From the NCBI RefSeq assembly GCF_029581195.1, contig NZ_CP120737.1, forward strand, positions 1,736,001-1,800,000: 64,000 nt of DNA, in the 5' to 3' direction. This stretch comes from Solwaraspora sp. WMMD791. GTDB taxonomy: Bacteria; Actinomycetota; Actinomycetes; Mycobacteriales; Micromonosporaceae. The notes below the pieces were generated by a model, which ran no database searches, had not been told where the DNA came from, and was given only the letters and a program-made list of their open reading frames with translations. The translations under genes were made by a program, and so were the position numbers. Below, one piece after another: positions 34,165-42,792 of the stretch (the stretch's first letter is position 1; every line of letters starts with the position of its first letter).

Positions 34165-35019
34165 GTGAACCTGTGGACCGAACTTCGCGCCGGTGCCGTC
34201 CTGTTCGAGGACGACACCGCCCTGGTGCTGAACAAGCCTCCCGGCGTCTCGGTGATGGGCGAACGGCACGGCACCGACCTGGCCCGCCTCGCCGAGGATG
34301 CCGGTGAGCCGGTCTTCCCGGTGCACCGCATCGACAAGAACACCTCCGGGGCGATTTTGTTCGCCAAACAGCTGCGTCATCACGGCGACCTGACCCGGCA
34401 GTTCAACCGCCGTACCGTGGAAAAGGTCTATCTGGCCGTGGTCGCTGCCGCCGCCGACGCCGGCTCCGCCACCGATGCCGCTCGCGCGGCGCTGCCCGAG
34501 GTCGGCGTCGTCGACCTGCCGCTGAGCGTCGGCCGCAAGAACCGGGTCCGGGTCGCCGGCAACCGCGCCGACATCGGCTTCGACGCCGCCACCGCGCGCT
34601 GGTCGCTCGCCGCCGGGGCCGAGTTCGACCACGTCAAGACCTATCCGTCGCAGAGCCGGCTGACCGACGTCACCGCCGGGTCCGACGGGGCCACCACCGG
34701 ATCCGGTACGCCGGCAGCCGACGCCACGCACCGGCTGCTCGCCGTCGCGCCGCTCACCGGCCGACGCCACCAGATCCGGGTGCACCTGGCCTGGATCGGG
34801 CACCCGATCGTCGGTGACCCGCTGTTCGACCGTACGGCCGCCGCCAATGGGTCACGCACGTATCTGCACGCCTGGCGGCTCGGCTTCGACACCGCCGACG
34901 GCAACCGGATCGACGTGACGGCCACCCCTGACGCCGACTTCTGGCAGCCGCTGGCCGCCGGCGCACCCACCGTCGCGGAGTTGGACGCGGCGTACCGGCG
35001 GCTCCGCGCGGCGGGCTGA
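34165..35019 (+). CDS. RluA-family RNA pseudouridine synthase
   Basis: A 284-residue enzyme with the RluA signature HRIDKNTSG (catalytic Asp) near residue 53, the AVAPLTGRRHQIRVHLAWIGHPIVGDPLF segment and a TYLHAWRL stretch. It converts uridines of rRNA or tRNA to pseudouridine. GTG 34165 is chosen because the family N-terminus begins here; the frame continues upstream through the terminator hairpin, which is unlikely to be coding. There is no S4 domain. The RNA target is unknown. Confidence 0.9.
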   Translation: MNLWTELRAGAVLFEDDTALVLNKPPGVSVMGERHGTDLARLAEDAGEPVFPVHRIDKNTSGAILFAKQLRHHGDLTRQFNRRTVEKVYLAVVAAAADAGSATDAARAALPEVGVVDLPLSVGRKNRVRVAGNRADIGFDAATARWSLAAGAEFDHVKTYPSQSRLTDVTAGSDGATTGSGTPAADATHRLLAVAPLTGRRHQIRVHLAWIGHPIVGDPLFDRTAAANGSRTYLHAWRLGFDTADGNRIDVTATPDADFWQPLAAGAPTVAELDAAYRRLRAAG

Positions 35020-35062
35020 CCGACGCCGCGCACGCCATGCCACGCCGCCCGACCCACGCGGG

Positions 35063-35121
35063 TCGGGGGAACCTACATTGTTGTCAAAGTGGCGCCGAGA
35101 CAACAATGTAGGTTCCCTCGA
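35063..35121 (+). terminator. Exceptional 23-bp palindrome after the pseudouridine synthase gene
   Basis: Arms 35063-35085 and 35099-35121 pair over 23 positions with a single G-T pair, with a 13-base loop. The inner 19 bp (35067-35085 with 35099-35117) are perfect. Its core (ctacattgttgtc) is AT-rich, unlike an average terminator in this GC-rich DNA. It starts 43 bases after the stop at 35019. Termination is the simplest role; a protein-binding palindrome or dispersed repeat element are alternatives. Confidence 0.75.
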
Positions 35122-35182
35122 CGCAACGGCCATGCGGCCTCGCCTCCGTCAGGACAAGTCCGTTCAGCCGGTGGTGCTGCTG

Positions 35183-35477
35183 CTACCGGTGGAGGTGCGC
35201 CGCGGTGGCTCGCTCGTGCTCATCGATCACCTTCAGGATGAGGTCACGGGGCTGGTCACAGGGTGGTGCCCGCCCGCAGATCATCTTCCAGGCGAGCACC
35301 AGATGGTGGAGCTTGTCCGCGGGGTGATCGCGCCGCATCGGTGGTGGTGAACAGCTCCAGCAGGTCGCGGCCCGCACTGTCGGCGCCGAGGTGCTGGTCG
35401 AGGCGTGCGGGGTCGAGCAGCACGAACCCGTGAGCCTCGGGAAAGCAGCCGGTGAGGCGGACGGCCGGAAAAGCCAT
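35183..35477 (-). pseudogene. Probable frameshifted small gene
   Basis: Two protein-like segments lie in different - strand frames. The first starts at ATG 35477 (MAFPAVRLTGCFPEAHGFVL, continuing to LLELFTTTDA). The second begins near 35340 in the next frame (RDHPADKLHHLVLAWKMICG, continuing to KVIDEHERATAA) and ends at the stop 35183-35185. Joined by a single-base shift near 35340 they would give a coherent protein of about 97 residues. Neither part continues sensibly alone: the first frame goes on to 35256 with a sudden change in composition. No family is recognised. It may be a decayed gene, a sequencing error or programmed frameshifting. No clear ribosome site precedes the ATG. Confidence 0.45.
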
Positions 35478-35649
35478 GGCGTCGACGCTACCGGCACATA
35501 CGTCGGGTCCGCGCTTCGCGGTCCGGCTGGCACGGGTCGCTACACTGAACGGCAGCGCGTCGGGGACCGCGCCGAGACTCGCCGGAAGGCTCGAAGCCAC
35601 CCCCACGTCCCTGGCTGGAGCGACGGACACCGCAGCTCTGAATCCGCCC

Positions 35650-36510
35650 GTGCGAGTCCGGGTCGCAGAGCGAGGTTCCCATGAAGACGCTCCCCGACAA
35701 CCCGCACCTGCCGACACCGACGTCGCTCTGCAGCTGGCCGCTGCCGCAGCCGGTGTGCTGCTGCCGACCCCGGTACGCAGCCGCGACGGCAACATCGTCG
35801 AGTCGATCGGTGGTCACCGGTGGCGGGCGTACCGGGATCTGCCGGCCGGGCCGCCGCTCGCGGCCCCGGTGAGCGCGGTGGTCGCCGGTGCGGCCGGTGA
35901 CGTACTCGCCACGCTGCACGGCCTGGCGTTGCCGGTCGACCGGGTCAGCCCGTGGCACGCCAGACAGCTCGGCCCGGCCAGTTGGGCCGGGCTGGCGGCC
36001 ACCGCGACCGCCCGGCAGGCGCCCTGGGCCGGGCAGTTGGCGGCGGCGGTGCCGGCCCTGGAGGACCTGGCGGCGACCGGCCGCGACGTGCCGGTGCCGG
36101 ATCCGGTGCTGACCCACAACACGTTCGGGCCGGCGCAGACCCGGCTCGCCCCCGACGGTCGCCTCGTCGTCGTCGGCTGGGAGCACGCCGGTGGCCAGCC
36201 GCCGGCCTGGGAGCTGGCGAACGCACTGCTGGACTGGGCGGTCGCCCCGTACGGTCGGGTCGACGCCGTCGGTGCGCGGACGCTGATCGACGGCTACCGT
36301 CGGCGGGCCGGGGGCGTGCCGACGCTGCGCCTGGCCGATTTCCGAGGCGCGGCGACCGGTCTGGTCAACTACGTGTCCGAGCAGGTCGAGGCGGCGTTGG
36401 CGGCGGGGACGACCGAAGATCGGCGGTACGCCGACCGCAGCGTCCGCCACCTGTTGGCGCACCTGCCGACCCGTGCCACCCTGGAGCGCCTGCTCGACGC
36501 GGTGACCTGA
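35650..36510 (+). CDS. APH-fold protein lacking catalytic residues (probable pseudokinase)
   Basis: About 286 residues from GTG 35650; the frame is open well upstream, so the start is uncertain and no good ribosome site is seen. The C-lobe of an aminoglycoside-phosphotransferase-like fold is recognisable, but the loop reads LTHNTFGPAQTRLA where HxDxxxxN is expected, and VVVGWEHAG where DWE is expected. The catalytic Asp, the Asn and the metal-binding Asp are thus all replaced. The N-lobe is short. It is probably non-catalytic. It lies just before hrpA with an 87-base gap, in the same direction. Confidence 0.65.
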   Translation: MRVRVAERGSHEDAPRQPAPADTDVALQLAAAAAGVLLPTPVRSRDGNIVESIGGHRWRAYRDLPAGPPLAAPVSAVVAGAAGDVLATLHGLALPVDRVSPWHARQLGPASWAGLAATATARQAPWAGQLAAAVPALEDLAATGRDVPVPDPVLTHNTFGPAQTRLAPDGRLVVVGWEHAGGQPPAWELANALLDWAVAPYGRVDAVGARTLIDGYRRRAGGVPTLRLADFRGAATGLVNYVSEQVEAALAAGTTEDRRYADRSVRHLLAHLPTRATLERLLDAVT

Positions 36511-36597
36511 ACCCGGGGACAGGTGGCCTGCATCAGAGACAGGCGACCGGAAACCCGGGCGACCGGGCCGGGAGCGGCGGGTATCGTGGTCATCGCC

Positions 36598-39500
36598 ATG
36601 AACCCGCCCTCCCCTGCGCCGACCCCCGCTGACCTGCTCACACTCCTCCCCGAGTTGACTTTTCGCGACGAGCGGCGGCTGCACCGGCGCCTCGACGGGG
36701 TGCGCAAGGTCCGGGATCCGCAGGCCCGGCAGGCGGCGCTGAACGAGATCGCCGCCGCAGTCGCGTCGGCGCAGCAGGCGGTGCAGCGGCGGCGGGACGC
36801 GGTGCCGCAGGTCAGCTACCCCGCCGGGCTGCCGGTCAGTGAACGCGCCAACGACATCGCGGCGGCGATCCGCGACCACCAGGTGGTGATCGTGGCCGGC
36901 GAGACCGGCTCGGGCAAGACCACCCAGATCCCGAAGATCTGCCTGGAGCTGGGTCGTGGGGTGCGCGGGCTGATCGGGCACACCCAGCCGCGCCGGCTGG
37001 CCGCCCGTACCGTCGCCGACCGGATCGCCGACGAGCTCGGCACCACGCTGGGCGACGTGGTCGGCTACAAGGTCCGGTTCAACGATCAGGTCGGCGGCCA
37101 GACCCTGGTGAAGTTGATGACCGACGGGATCCTGCTGGCCGAGCTGCAGCACGACAAGATGCTGCGCCAGTACGACACGTTGATCATCGACGAGGCGCAC
37201 GAGCGCAGCCTGAACATCGACTTCATCCTCGGCTACCTCAAGCAGCTGCTGCCCCGCCGCCCCGACCTGAAAGTGGTCATCACGTCGGCGACGATCGACC
37301 CGCAGCGCTTCGCCGACCACTTCAGCGAACCGGGCCGTCCGCCGGTGCCGATGGTCGAGGTGTCCGGGCGGACCTATCCGGTGGAGGTGCGCTACCGGCC
37401 ACTGCTGCGGGAGACCGTCGACCCGGACGACCCGGACGCCACCCCGGGCACCGTGACGCTCGACCAGGTCGACGGGATCAGCGCGGCGGTGGAGGAGCTC
37501 GCCGACGAGGGCCCCGGCGACATCCTGGTCTTCCTCAGCGGGGAACGGGAGATCCGCGACGCCGCTGACGCGCTGGGCAAGTTGGTCGCCAACCGGCCCC
37601 GGCTGCGCGACACCGAGATCCTGCCGCTGTACGCCCGGTTGTCGTCCGCCGAGCAGCACCGGATCTTCCAGCCGCATCCGGGCCGGCGGGTGGTGCTGGC
37701 GACCAACGTCGCCGAGACGTCGCTGACGGTGCCGGGCATCAAGTACGTCATCGACCCGGGTACGGCGCGGATCTCCCGCTACAGCAACCGGTTGAAGGTG
37801 CAGCGGCTGCCGATCGAGCCGGTGTCGCAGGCGTCGGCCAACCAGCGCAAGGGCCGCTGCGGGCGTACCTCCGACGGGATCTGCATCCGGCTGTACGACG
37901 AGGCCGACTTCGAGTCCAGACCGGAGTTCACCGATCCGGAGATCCTGCGGACCAACCTGGCCTCGGTGATCCTGCAGATGACCGCGATCGGGTTGGGCGA
38001 CATCGCCGCGTTCCCGTTCGTGGAGCCGCCGGACCGCCGGCAGATCACCGACGGCGTCGCGCTGCTGCACGAGCTGGGCGCGATCGAGCCGCCCGCACCG
38101 GGCCTGCCGCCCCGGTTGACCCAGGTCGGTCGGCGGCTGGCGCAGCTGCCGGTGGATCCCCGGCTCGGCCGGATGGTCCTCGCCGCCGAGGGTAACGGCT
38201 GCGTCGACGAGGTCGCGGTGATCGCGGCGGCATTGTCCATCCAGGATCCCCGGGAGCGGCCGGCGGAGCAGAAGCCTCAGGCCGATCAGGCGCACGCCCG
38301 GTTCGCCGATCCGGAGTCGGACTTCGTCGCGTTGCTCAACCTGTGGCGCTACCTGCGGGAGCAGCAGCAGGAACGCTCCGGCAGCGCGTTCCGGCGGATG
38401 TGCCGGGCCGAGTTCCTCAACTACCTGCGCGTGCGCGAGTGGCAGGACATCCACAGCCAGATCCGGCAGGTACTGCGGTCGATGAACGTGCCGGTCGACC
38501 GGGGTGGTGAGCCGGCCGCGCCGGCCGCCGTACACCAGTCGTTGCTGGCCGGTCTGCTGTCGCACGTCGGGGTGAAGGACCCGGCCAAGCCGGAGTACCT
38601 GGGTGCCCGGGGAGCCAAGTTCGCGATCTTCCCCGGCTCGGCGCTGGCCCGCAGACCGCCCCGTTGGGTGATGGCGGCCGAGCTGGTCGAGACGTCCCGG
38701 CTGTGGGGCCGTACGGTCGCCAAGATCGAACCGGAGTGGGTCGAGGCGCTCGCCGGTCACCTGGTGAAACGCTCGTACAGCGAGCCGCACTGGGAGAAGA
38801 AGCAGGCGGCGGTGATGGCCTACGAGAAGGTCACCCTGTACGGCGTACCGCTGGTCGCCGGCCGCAAGGTGACCTTCGGCCGGGTCGACCCGGTGCTGAG
38901 TCGGGAGCTGTTCATCCGGCACGCCCTGGTCGAGGGTGACTGGCACACCCCGCACCGGTTCTTCCACGACAACCGGGCGTTGCTCGACGAGGTCGGTGAG
39001 CTGGAGGAGCGGGTCCGTCGCCGGGACATCGTGGTCGACGACGAGACCCTGTACGAGTTCTACGACCAGCGGCTGCCCGCCGACGTGGTCTCCGGCCGGC
39101 ACTTCGACAGCTGGTGGAAGAAGGCCCGCCGGGACCGGCCCGACCTGCTCACCTTCGACCGGGACATGCTGGTCAACCAGGGCAAGGGCCGGGTCGACCC
39201 GGCCGACTACCCCGACGAGTGGCACTCCGACGGCATCGCGCTGCCGCTGACGTACCGGTTCGAGCCGGGCTCGGCCGTCGACGGGGTCAGCGTCGACGTG
39301 CCGTTGGCGATGCTCAACCAGGTCTCCGACGACAGCTTCGACTGGCACGTGCCCGGGCTACGCGAGGAGCTGGTGGTGGCGTTGATCCGGTCGCTGCCGA
39401 AGCAGTTGCGCCGCAACTTCGTGCCGGTGCCCGATTTCGCCCGCGCGGCGCTGGCCGCCATCACCCCTGGCGCCGAACCGTTGCTGGACGCGTTGGCCCG

Positions 39501-40572
39501 GCAGCTGCGCCGGATGACCGGGGTGGTGGTGCCGCACGACGCCTGGGATCTGACCAGGCTGCCGGCGCATCTGCGGGTGACGTTCCGGGTGGTGGACACC
39601 GACGGCAAGCCGGTCGCCGAGGGCAAGGACCTCGCCGCGCTGCGCCGGCAGCTGACCACCGAGGTCCGCAAGGTGGTGGCCGCCGCCGCGCCGGACGTGG
39701 AGCGCCGGGGGTTGCGGGACTGGAGCATCGGCACCCTGGCCCGCAGCGTCGAGCAGGACCGGGCCGGCTACCGGGTCACCGCGTACCCGGGGCTGGTCGA
39801 CGAGGGCGAATCGGTGGCGGTGCGGGTCTTCGACCGGGCCGCCGTCCGGGACCGGTCGATGTGGGCGGGCACCCGCCGGCTGCTGCTGCTCACCCTGCCG
39901 TCGCCGGCGAAGTTCGTCTCCGGCCGGCTGTCCAACCAGGACAAGTTGGCGTTGAGTCGTAACCCGTACCGCAACGTGGTGGAGCTGTTGGACGACTGCG
40001 CCGGGGCGGCGGTCGACAAGCTGATGGCCGACGCGGGCGGACCGGCCTGGGACGCCGACGGCTTCGCGGCGCTGCGCGAGCAGGTCCGCGCCGGGCTGGT
40101 CGACACCACCGTCGAGGTGGTCGACCGGGTACGCCGGGTGCTGGCGGCGGCGCACGCGGTGCAGCAGCGGCTCGGGCGTACCACCGATCTGGCCCTGGTC
40201 GCGGCGCTGACCGACATCCGCGACCAGCTCGCCGCGCTGGTCTTCCCGGGGTTCGTGACGGTCACCGGGTACGCGCGGCTGGCGGACCTGCCCCGCTATC
40301 TGACCGCGATCGACCGCCGGTTGGAGAAGCTGCCGCAGAATCCGCGCCGGGACCGCGACCAGCAGGCCAGGATCGACACGGTACGCCGGGAGTACCAACA
40401 GCTGCTCGACGGGCTACCACCGGCCCGGCACCACAGCGAGCCCGCCCGGCAGATCCGCTGGATGATCGAGGAGCTGCGGGTGAACGTGTTCGCCCAGGCG
40501 CTGGGCACCCCGTACCCGGTGTCGGAGCAGCGGATCTACCGGATGATGGACGAGGCGGAAACGGCGGACTGA
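36598..40572 (+). CDS. hrpA: ATP-dependent RNA helicase HrpA
   Basis: A 1324-residue DEAH-box helicase of normal HrpA length. It has Walker A GETGSGKTTQ (about 101), TQPRRLAARTVADRIA, IIDEAHERSLN (about 197), TSATID, and helicase C motifs ATNVAETSLTVPGI and QRKGRCGRTSDG. The HA2/OB-fold parts and the long DUF3418 C-terminus follow. ATG 36598 is taken as the start; a longer frame to 36523 is less likely. HrpA unwinds RNA and in E. coli rescues collided ribosomes. Confidence 0.95.
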   Translation: MNPPSPAPTPADLLTLLPELTFRDERRLHRRLDGVRKVRDPQARQAALNEIAAAVASAQQAVQRRRDAVPQVSYPAGLPVSERANDIAAAIRDHQVVIVAGETGSGKTTQIPKICLELGRGVRGLIGHTQPRRLAARTVADRIADELGTTLGDVVGYKVRFNDQVGGQTLVKLMTDGILLAELQHDKMLRQYDTLIIDEAHERSLNIDFILGYLKQLLPRRPDLKVVITSATIDPQRFADHFSEPGRPPVPMVEVSGRTYPVEVRYRPLLRETVDPDDPDATPGTVTLDQVDGISAAVEELADEGPGDILVFLSGEREIRDAADALGKLVANRPRLRDTEILPLYARLSSAEQHRIFQPHPGRRVVLATNVAETSLTVPGIKYVIDPGTARISRYSNRLKVQRLPIEPVSQASANQRKGRCGRTSDGICIRLYDEADFESRPEFTDPEILRTNLASVILQMTAIGLGDIAAFPFVEPPDRRQITDGVALLHELGAIEPPAPGLPPRLTQVGRRLAQLPVDPRLGRMVLAAEGNGCVDEVAVIAAALSIQDPRERPAEQKPQADQAHARFADPESDFVALLNLWRYLREQQQERSGSAFRRMCRAEFLNYLRVREWQDIHSQIRQVLRSMNVPVDRGGEPAAPAAVHQSLLAGLLSHVGVKDPAKPEYLGARGAKFAIFPGSALARRPPRWVMAAELVETSRLWGRTVAKIEPEWVEALAGHLVKRSYSEPHWEKKQAAVMAYEKVTLYGVPLVAGRKVTFGRVDPVLSRELFIRHALVEGDWHTPHRFFHDNRALLDEVGELEERVRRRDIVVDDETLYEFYDQRLPADVVSGRHFDSWWKKARRDRPDLLTFDRDMLVNQGKGRVDPADYPDEWHSDGIALPLTYRFEPGSAVDGVSVDVPLAMLNQVSDDSFDWHVPGLREELVVALIRSLPKQLRRNFVPVPDFARAALAAITPGAEPLLDALARQLRRMTGVVVPHDAWDLTRLPAHLRVTFRVVDTDGKPVAEGKDLAALRRQLTTEVRKVVAAAAPDVERRGLRDWSIGTLARSVEQDRAGYRVTAYPGLVDEGESVAVRVFDRAAVRDRSMWAGTRRLLLLTLPSPAKFVSGRLSNQDKLALSRNPYRNVVELLDDCAGAAVDKLMADAGGPAWDADGFAALREQVRAGLVDTTVEVVDRVRRVLAAAHAVQQRLGRTTDLALVAALTDIRDQLAALVFPGFVTVTGYARLADLPRYLTAIDRRLEKLPQNPRRDRDQQARIDTVRREYQQLLDGLPPARHHSEPARQIRWMIEELRVNVFAQALGTPYPVSEQRIYRMMDEAETAD

Positions 40573-40607
40573 GCCGTCTGGTGGCCGGCCCGCCGTCGCC
40601 GAACGCG

Positions 40608-41939
40608 TCAGTCGCGTTGCAGGGTGAACACGGAGGTGCCGGCGACGACGTCGATGTCGTACCGGTCGGTCGCGTCGACGAAGCCGCGGCCGGTGAAGAC
40701 GGATCCGGGGGCGACACCGCCGCGCTGACGGTCGTCGAGGGTCACGTCGCCCGCGCCGGCACCGAAGCGGACCCGGGCGGGTGGCCCGTCCGGGGCGGTG
40801 ACCACGAACTGGTTGGCGCCGCCGGTCATCCGCACCGACATGGTCCCGTCGGGTGCCGGCAGCGACAGGTCGATCCGGGCGGCCCCGCCGACGATGTCGA
40901 CGCCACCGAGTTCGGCGTCGGTCAGGTCGATCGCGTGCTGGGCGACGCCGCCGGTGAGGCGTAGCTGCCAGCGGACCGCCGAGTGCAGTTCGATGTCGAC
41001 GACGCCGGGTCCGGTCTGCCCGCTGGGCACCAGGTGCAGCTGGATCCGGCTGTCGTCGTCGGCGATGATCCGGGGCTGTACGTCGGCGTCGATCGGGGTG
41101 CTGACCCGGTACAGTTCGTCGCCGAGGTCGGCCGCCCGGATGTTGACCGTGGTGGTGCCGCTGACCAGGTCGAACTCGGCCTCCCGCAGGTCCCCGCGCG
41201 GCCCGGTGACGAGTCGTTCGGTGGCTGGGGCCGCCTCGACCGGGTCGCCGCCGTCGACGGCTCCCGGTGCGGGTGCGCCGCCGGCGACGTCCGGGGCGGC
41301 GGGTGCGGGTTGCGCATCGGCGGTGGGGCTACCGCCGCCGCCGCGTGTCTGCATCAGGTTGGCACCCGCCACGGCGGCCACCAGGAACAGGGCGAGCAGG
41401 CCGGTCAGCAGCAGGGCGAACCGCCGGGGGCGGCGACGGGCGGTCGGCGGCCCGTCCGGCGGACCGGGCGGGGGCGCCCAGTCCGGTGCCGCCCAGCCTG
41501 GCGATGCCCCGTACACCGGGTCGTCGCGACGGTCGGACTCGCCGCCGTCGGGCCAGTCGCCGGACCCGTCGGACCCACGGTCGTCGGAGCCACCGTCGTC
41601 GGGCCCACCGTCATCGGACCCCCGATCGAAGAACGGTACGGCCGGGGTGACCGGTTCGGGTCGGTCCAACTCCCGGGCCAGCCACGGCGGCGGCGGGAGT
41701 AGCCGCGGCGGCCCGGTCACCGTGTCGTCACCGGACAGTGGCGGAAGGTGGTGCTCGGCGGGCTCGACGGGCTCGCTGGGTGCCGGACCCGGCCAGACTG
41801 CGTCGGGGCGGTACCGCGCGGAGTTGTCCGGTTCGGCCAGCGAGACCGCTGGTCCGGGAGGCGGCCCGGACGGTTCCGGGCGGTCGACCGGACCGAGTTC
41901 GATCGCTACGGGCTGCGTCCCCTGTGCCGGTCGCTGCAT
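40608..41939 (-). CDS. Hypothetical membrane protein with Pro/Asp-rich cytoplasmic part
   Basis: A 443-residue protein starting at ATG 41939, 7 bases after a GAGGAGG site. Residues 1-165 are Pro/Ser/Asp-rich with low-complexity DDGGPDD-type runs. One membrane helix follows basic residues (RRRPRRFALLLTGLLALFL, about 168-190). The outer part of about 230 residues is beta-rich, with repeated short strands (VSGTTTVNIRAADLG, GGVDIVGGAARIDLS) as in a small beta-helix. No named family is recognised. Topology suggests a surface sensor or adhesive protein. Confidence 0.65.
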   Translation of the reverse strand: MQRPAQGTQPVAIELGPVDRPEPSGPPPGPAVSLAEPDNSARYRPDAVWPGPAPSEPVEPAEHHLPPLSGDDTVTGPPRLLPPPPWLARELDRPEPVTPAVPFFDRGSDDGGPDDGGSDDRGSDGSGDWPDGGESDRRDDPVYGASPGWAAPDWAPPPGPPDGPPTARRRPRRFALLLTGLLALFLVAAVAGANLMQTRGGGGSPTADAQPAPAAPDVAGGAPAPGAVDGGDPVEAAPATERLVTGPRGDLREAEFDLVSGTTTVNIRAADLGDELYRVSTPIDADVQPRIIADDDSRIQLHLVPSGQTGPGVVDIELHSAVRWQLRLTGGVAQHAIDLTDAELGGVDIVGGAARIDLSLPAPDGTMSVRMTGGANQFVVTAPDGPPARVRFGAGAGDVTLDDRQRGGVAPGSVFTGRGFVDATDRYDIDVVAGTSVFTLQRD

Positions 41940-42240
41940 GACGGGCCCTCCTCGGCTCGCGGGCACCATGCACCGAGGTGCCCACCCGGAGGTACGCAGC
42001 CGACCGCCGGACGGATCGATCGTGTCGGAAGAAATCGCGACGAGCAGGCCAGGGCCTACCCGTTCCGTGTCCACTGCCGGACACTCCGTGTCGGTGCTCC
42101 ACATCGGATCGTTTCAGGCTGGTCGACGAACCCGTTGTGCCACAGTGGCTGTCGAGCTGACTTCACACTCAGTTGTCACCCATACTGAAGGGCAGGGTCC
42201 GTCCACCCCCACGCACACGACGCGGCCCGGAGGGATCATC
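41940..42240. other. 301-base divergent intergenic region
   Basis: This separates the - strand membrane protein and the + strand acetyltransferase-like gene and should contain both promoters. The stretch 42160-42200 is comparatively AT-rich, but no pair of boxes with normal spacing could be assigned with confidence. Reading frames crossing it show no family resemblance. No gene is seen. Confidence 0.5.
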
Positions 42241-42792
42241 ATGCACATCGAGGTCGGTACGGACATCCCCGCCGAGCTGACCGAGGCGACCTGGCAGCTG
42301 TACACCGAGGCCTTCGACGAACTGCGGGTGACCGCCGTGCAGCGGCACGTCATGGACCGCAGCGAGTTCGACCAGGTGATCGGCGACAAACGGGTGCTGA
42401 AGTACCTCGGACGTGACCCGGACCGACCCGGCGAGCTGGCCGCGCTCGCGACTTTCACCAACGAGCTCCAGGCGATGCCGCTGATCTCACCCGACTACTT
42501 CGCGCACCACTGGCCGCAGCTGTACGCCGAGAAACGCATCTGGTACATCGGGTTCTTCGCCATCCACCCGTCCAGCCGTGGCTGCGGAATCTTCGAGTTG
42601 GTGATTGCCGACATGTGGCGCCGGGTACGCGCGTGCGACGGCATCGCGGCGCTGGACATCTGCCGCCGCAACGACGAGATCGGGCTCGGCAGGGCGATCC
42701 ACCAGACGCTGACGTCGCTGACCGCCGGCGCCCGGGCCCGGCGGCTCGACGAGCAGACGTTCTGGCTCTACGAGCCGCCGCCGCAACCCTGA
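42241..42792 (+). CDS. GNAT-like acetyltransferase family protein
   Basis: A 183-residue protein starting at ATG 42241 after GGAGGG. The fold looks like an N-acetyltransferase: strand ELAALATFTN, then the IWYIGFFAIHPSSRGCGIFELVI segment in the place of motif A. The acetyl-CoA loop (usually RGxGxG/A) reads SRGCGIF, and helix and strand follow (AALDICRRNDEIGLGRAI). Substrate unknown. Its last 25 bases overlap the convergent GGDEF-EAL gene. Confidence 0.65.
   Translation: MHIEVGTDIPAELTEATWQLYTEAFDELRVTAVQRHVMDRSEFDQVIGDKRVLKYLGRDPDRPGELAALATFTNELQAMPLISPDYFAHHWPQLYAEKRIWYIGFFAIHPSSRGCGIFELVIADMWRRVRACDGIAALDICRRNDEIGLGRAIHQTLTSLTAGARARRLDEQTFWLYEPPPQP

Noticed and set aside
35478-35649. A tRNA gene in the gap before the APH-like gene
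   Set aside because: Short tRNA-like words occur, but no cloverleaf with matching arms can be drawn.
35488-39348. A 1286-residue open frame on the - strand opposite hrpA
   Set aside because: Its composition is that of reverse-complement GC-rich coding DNA, with no domain. The + strand frame is an unmistakable HrpA helicase.
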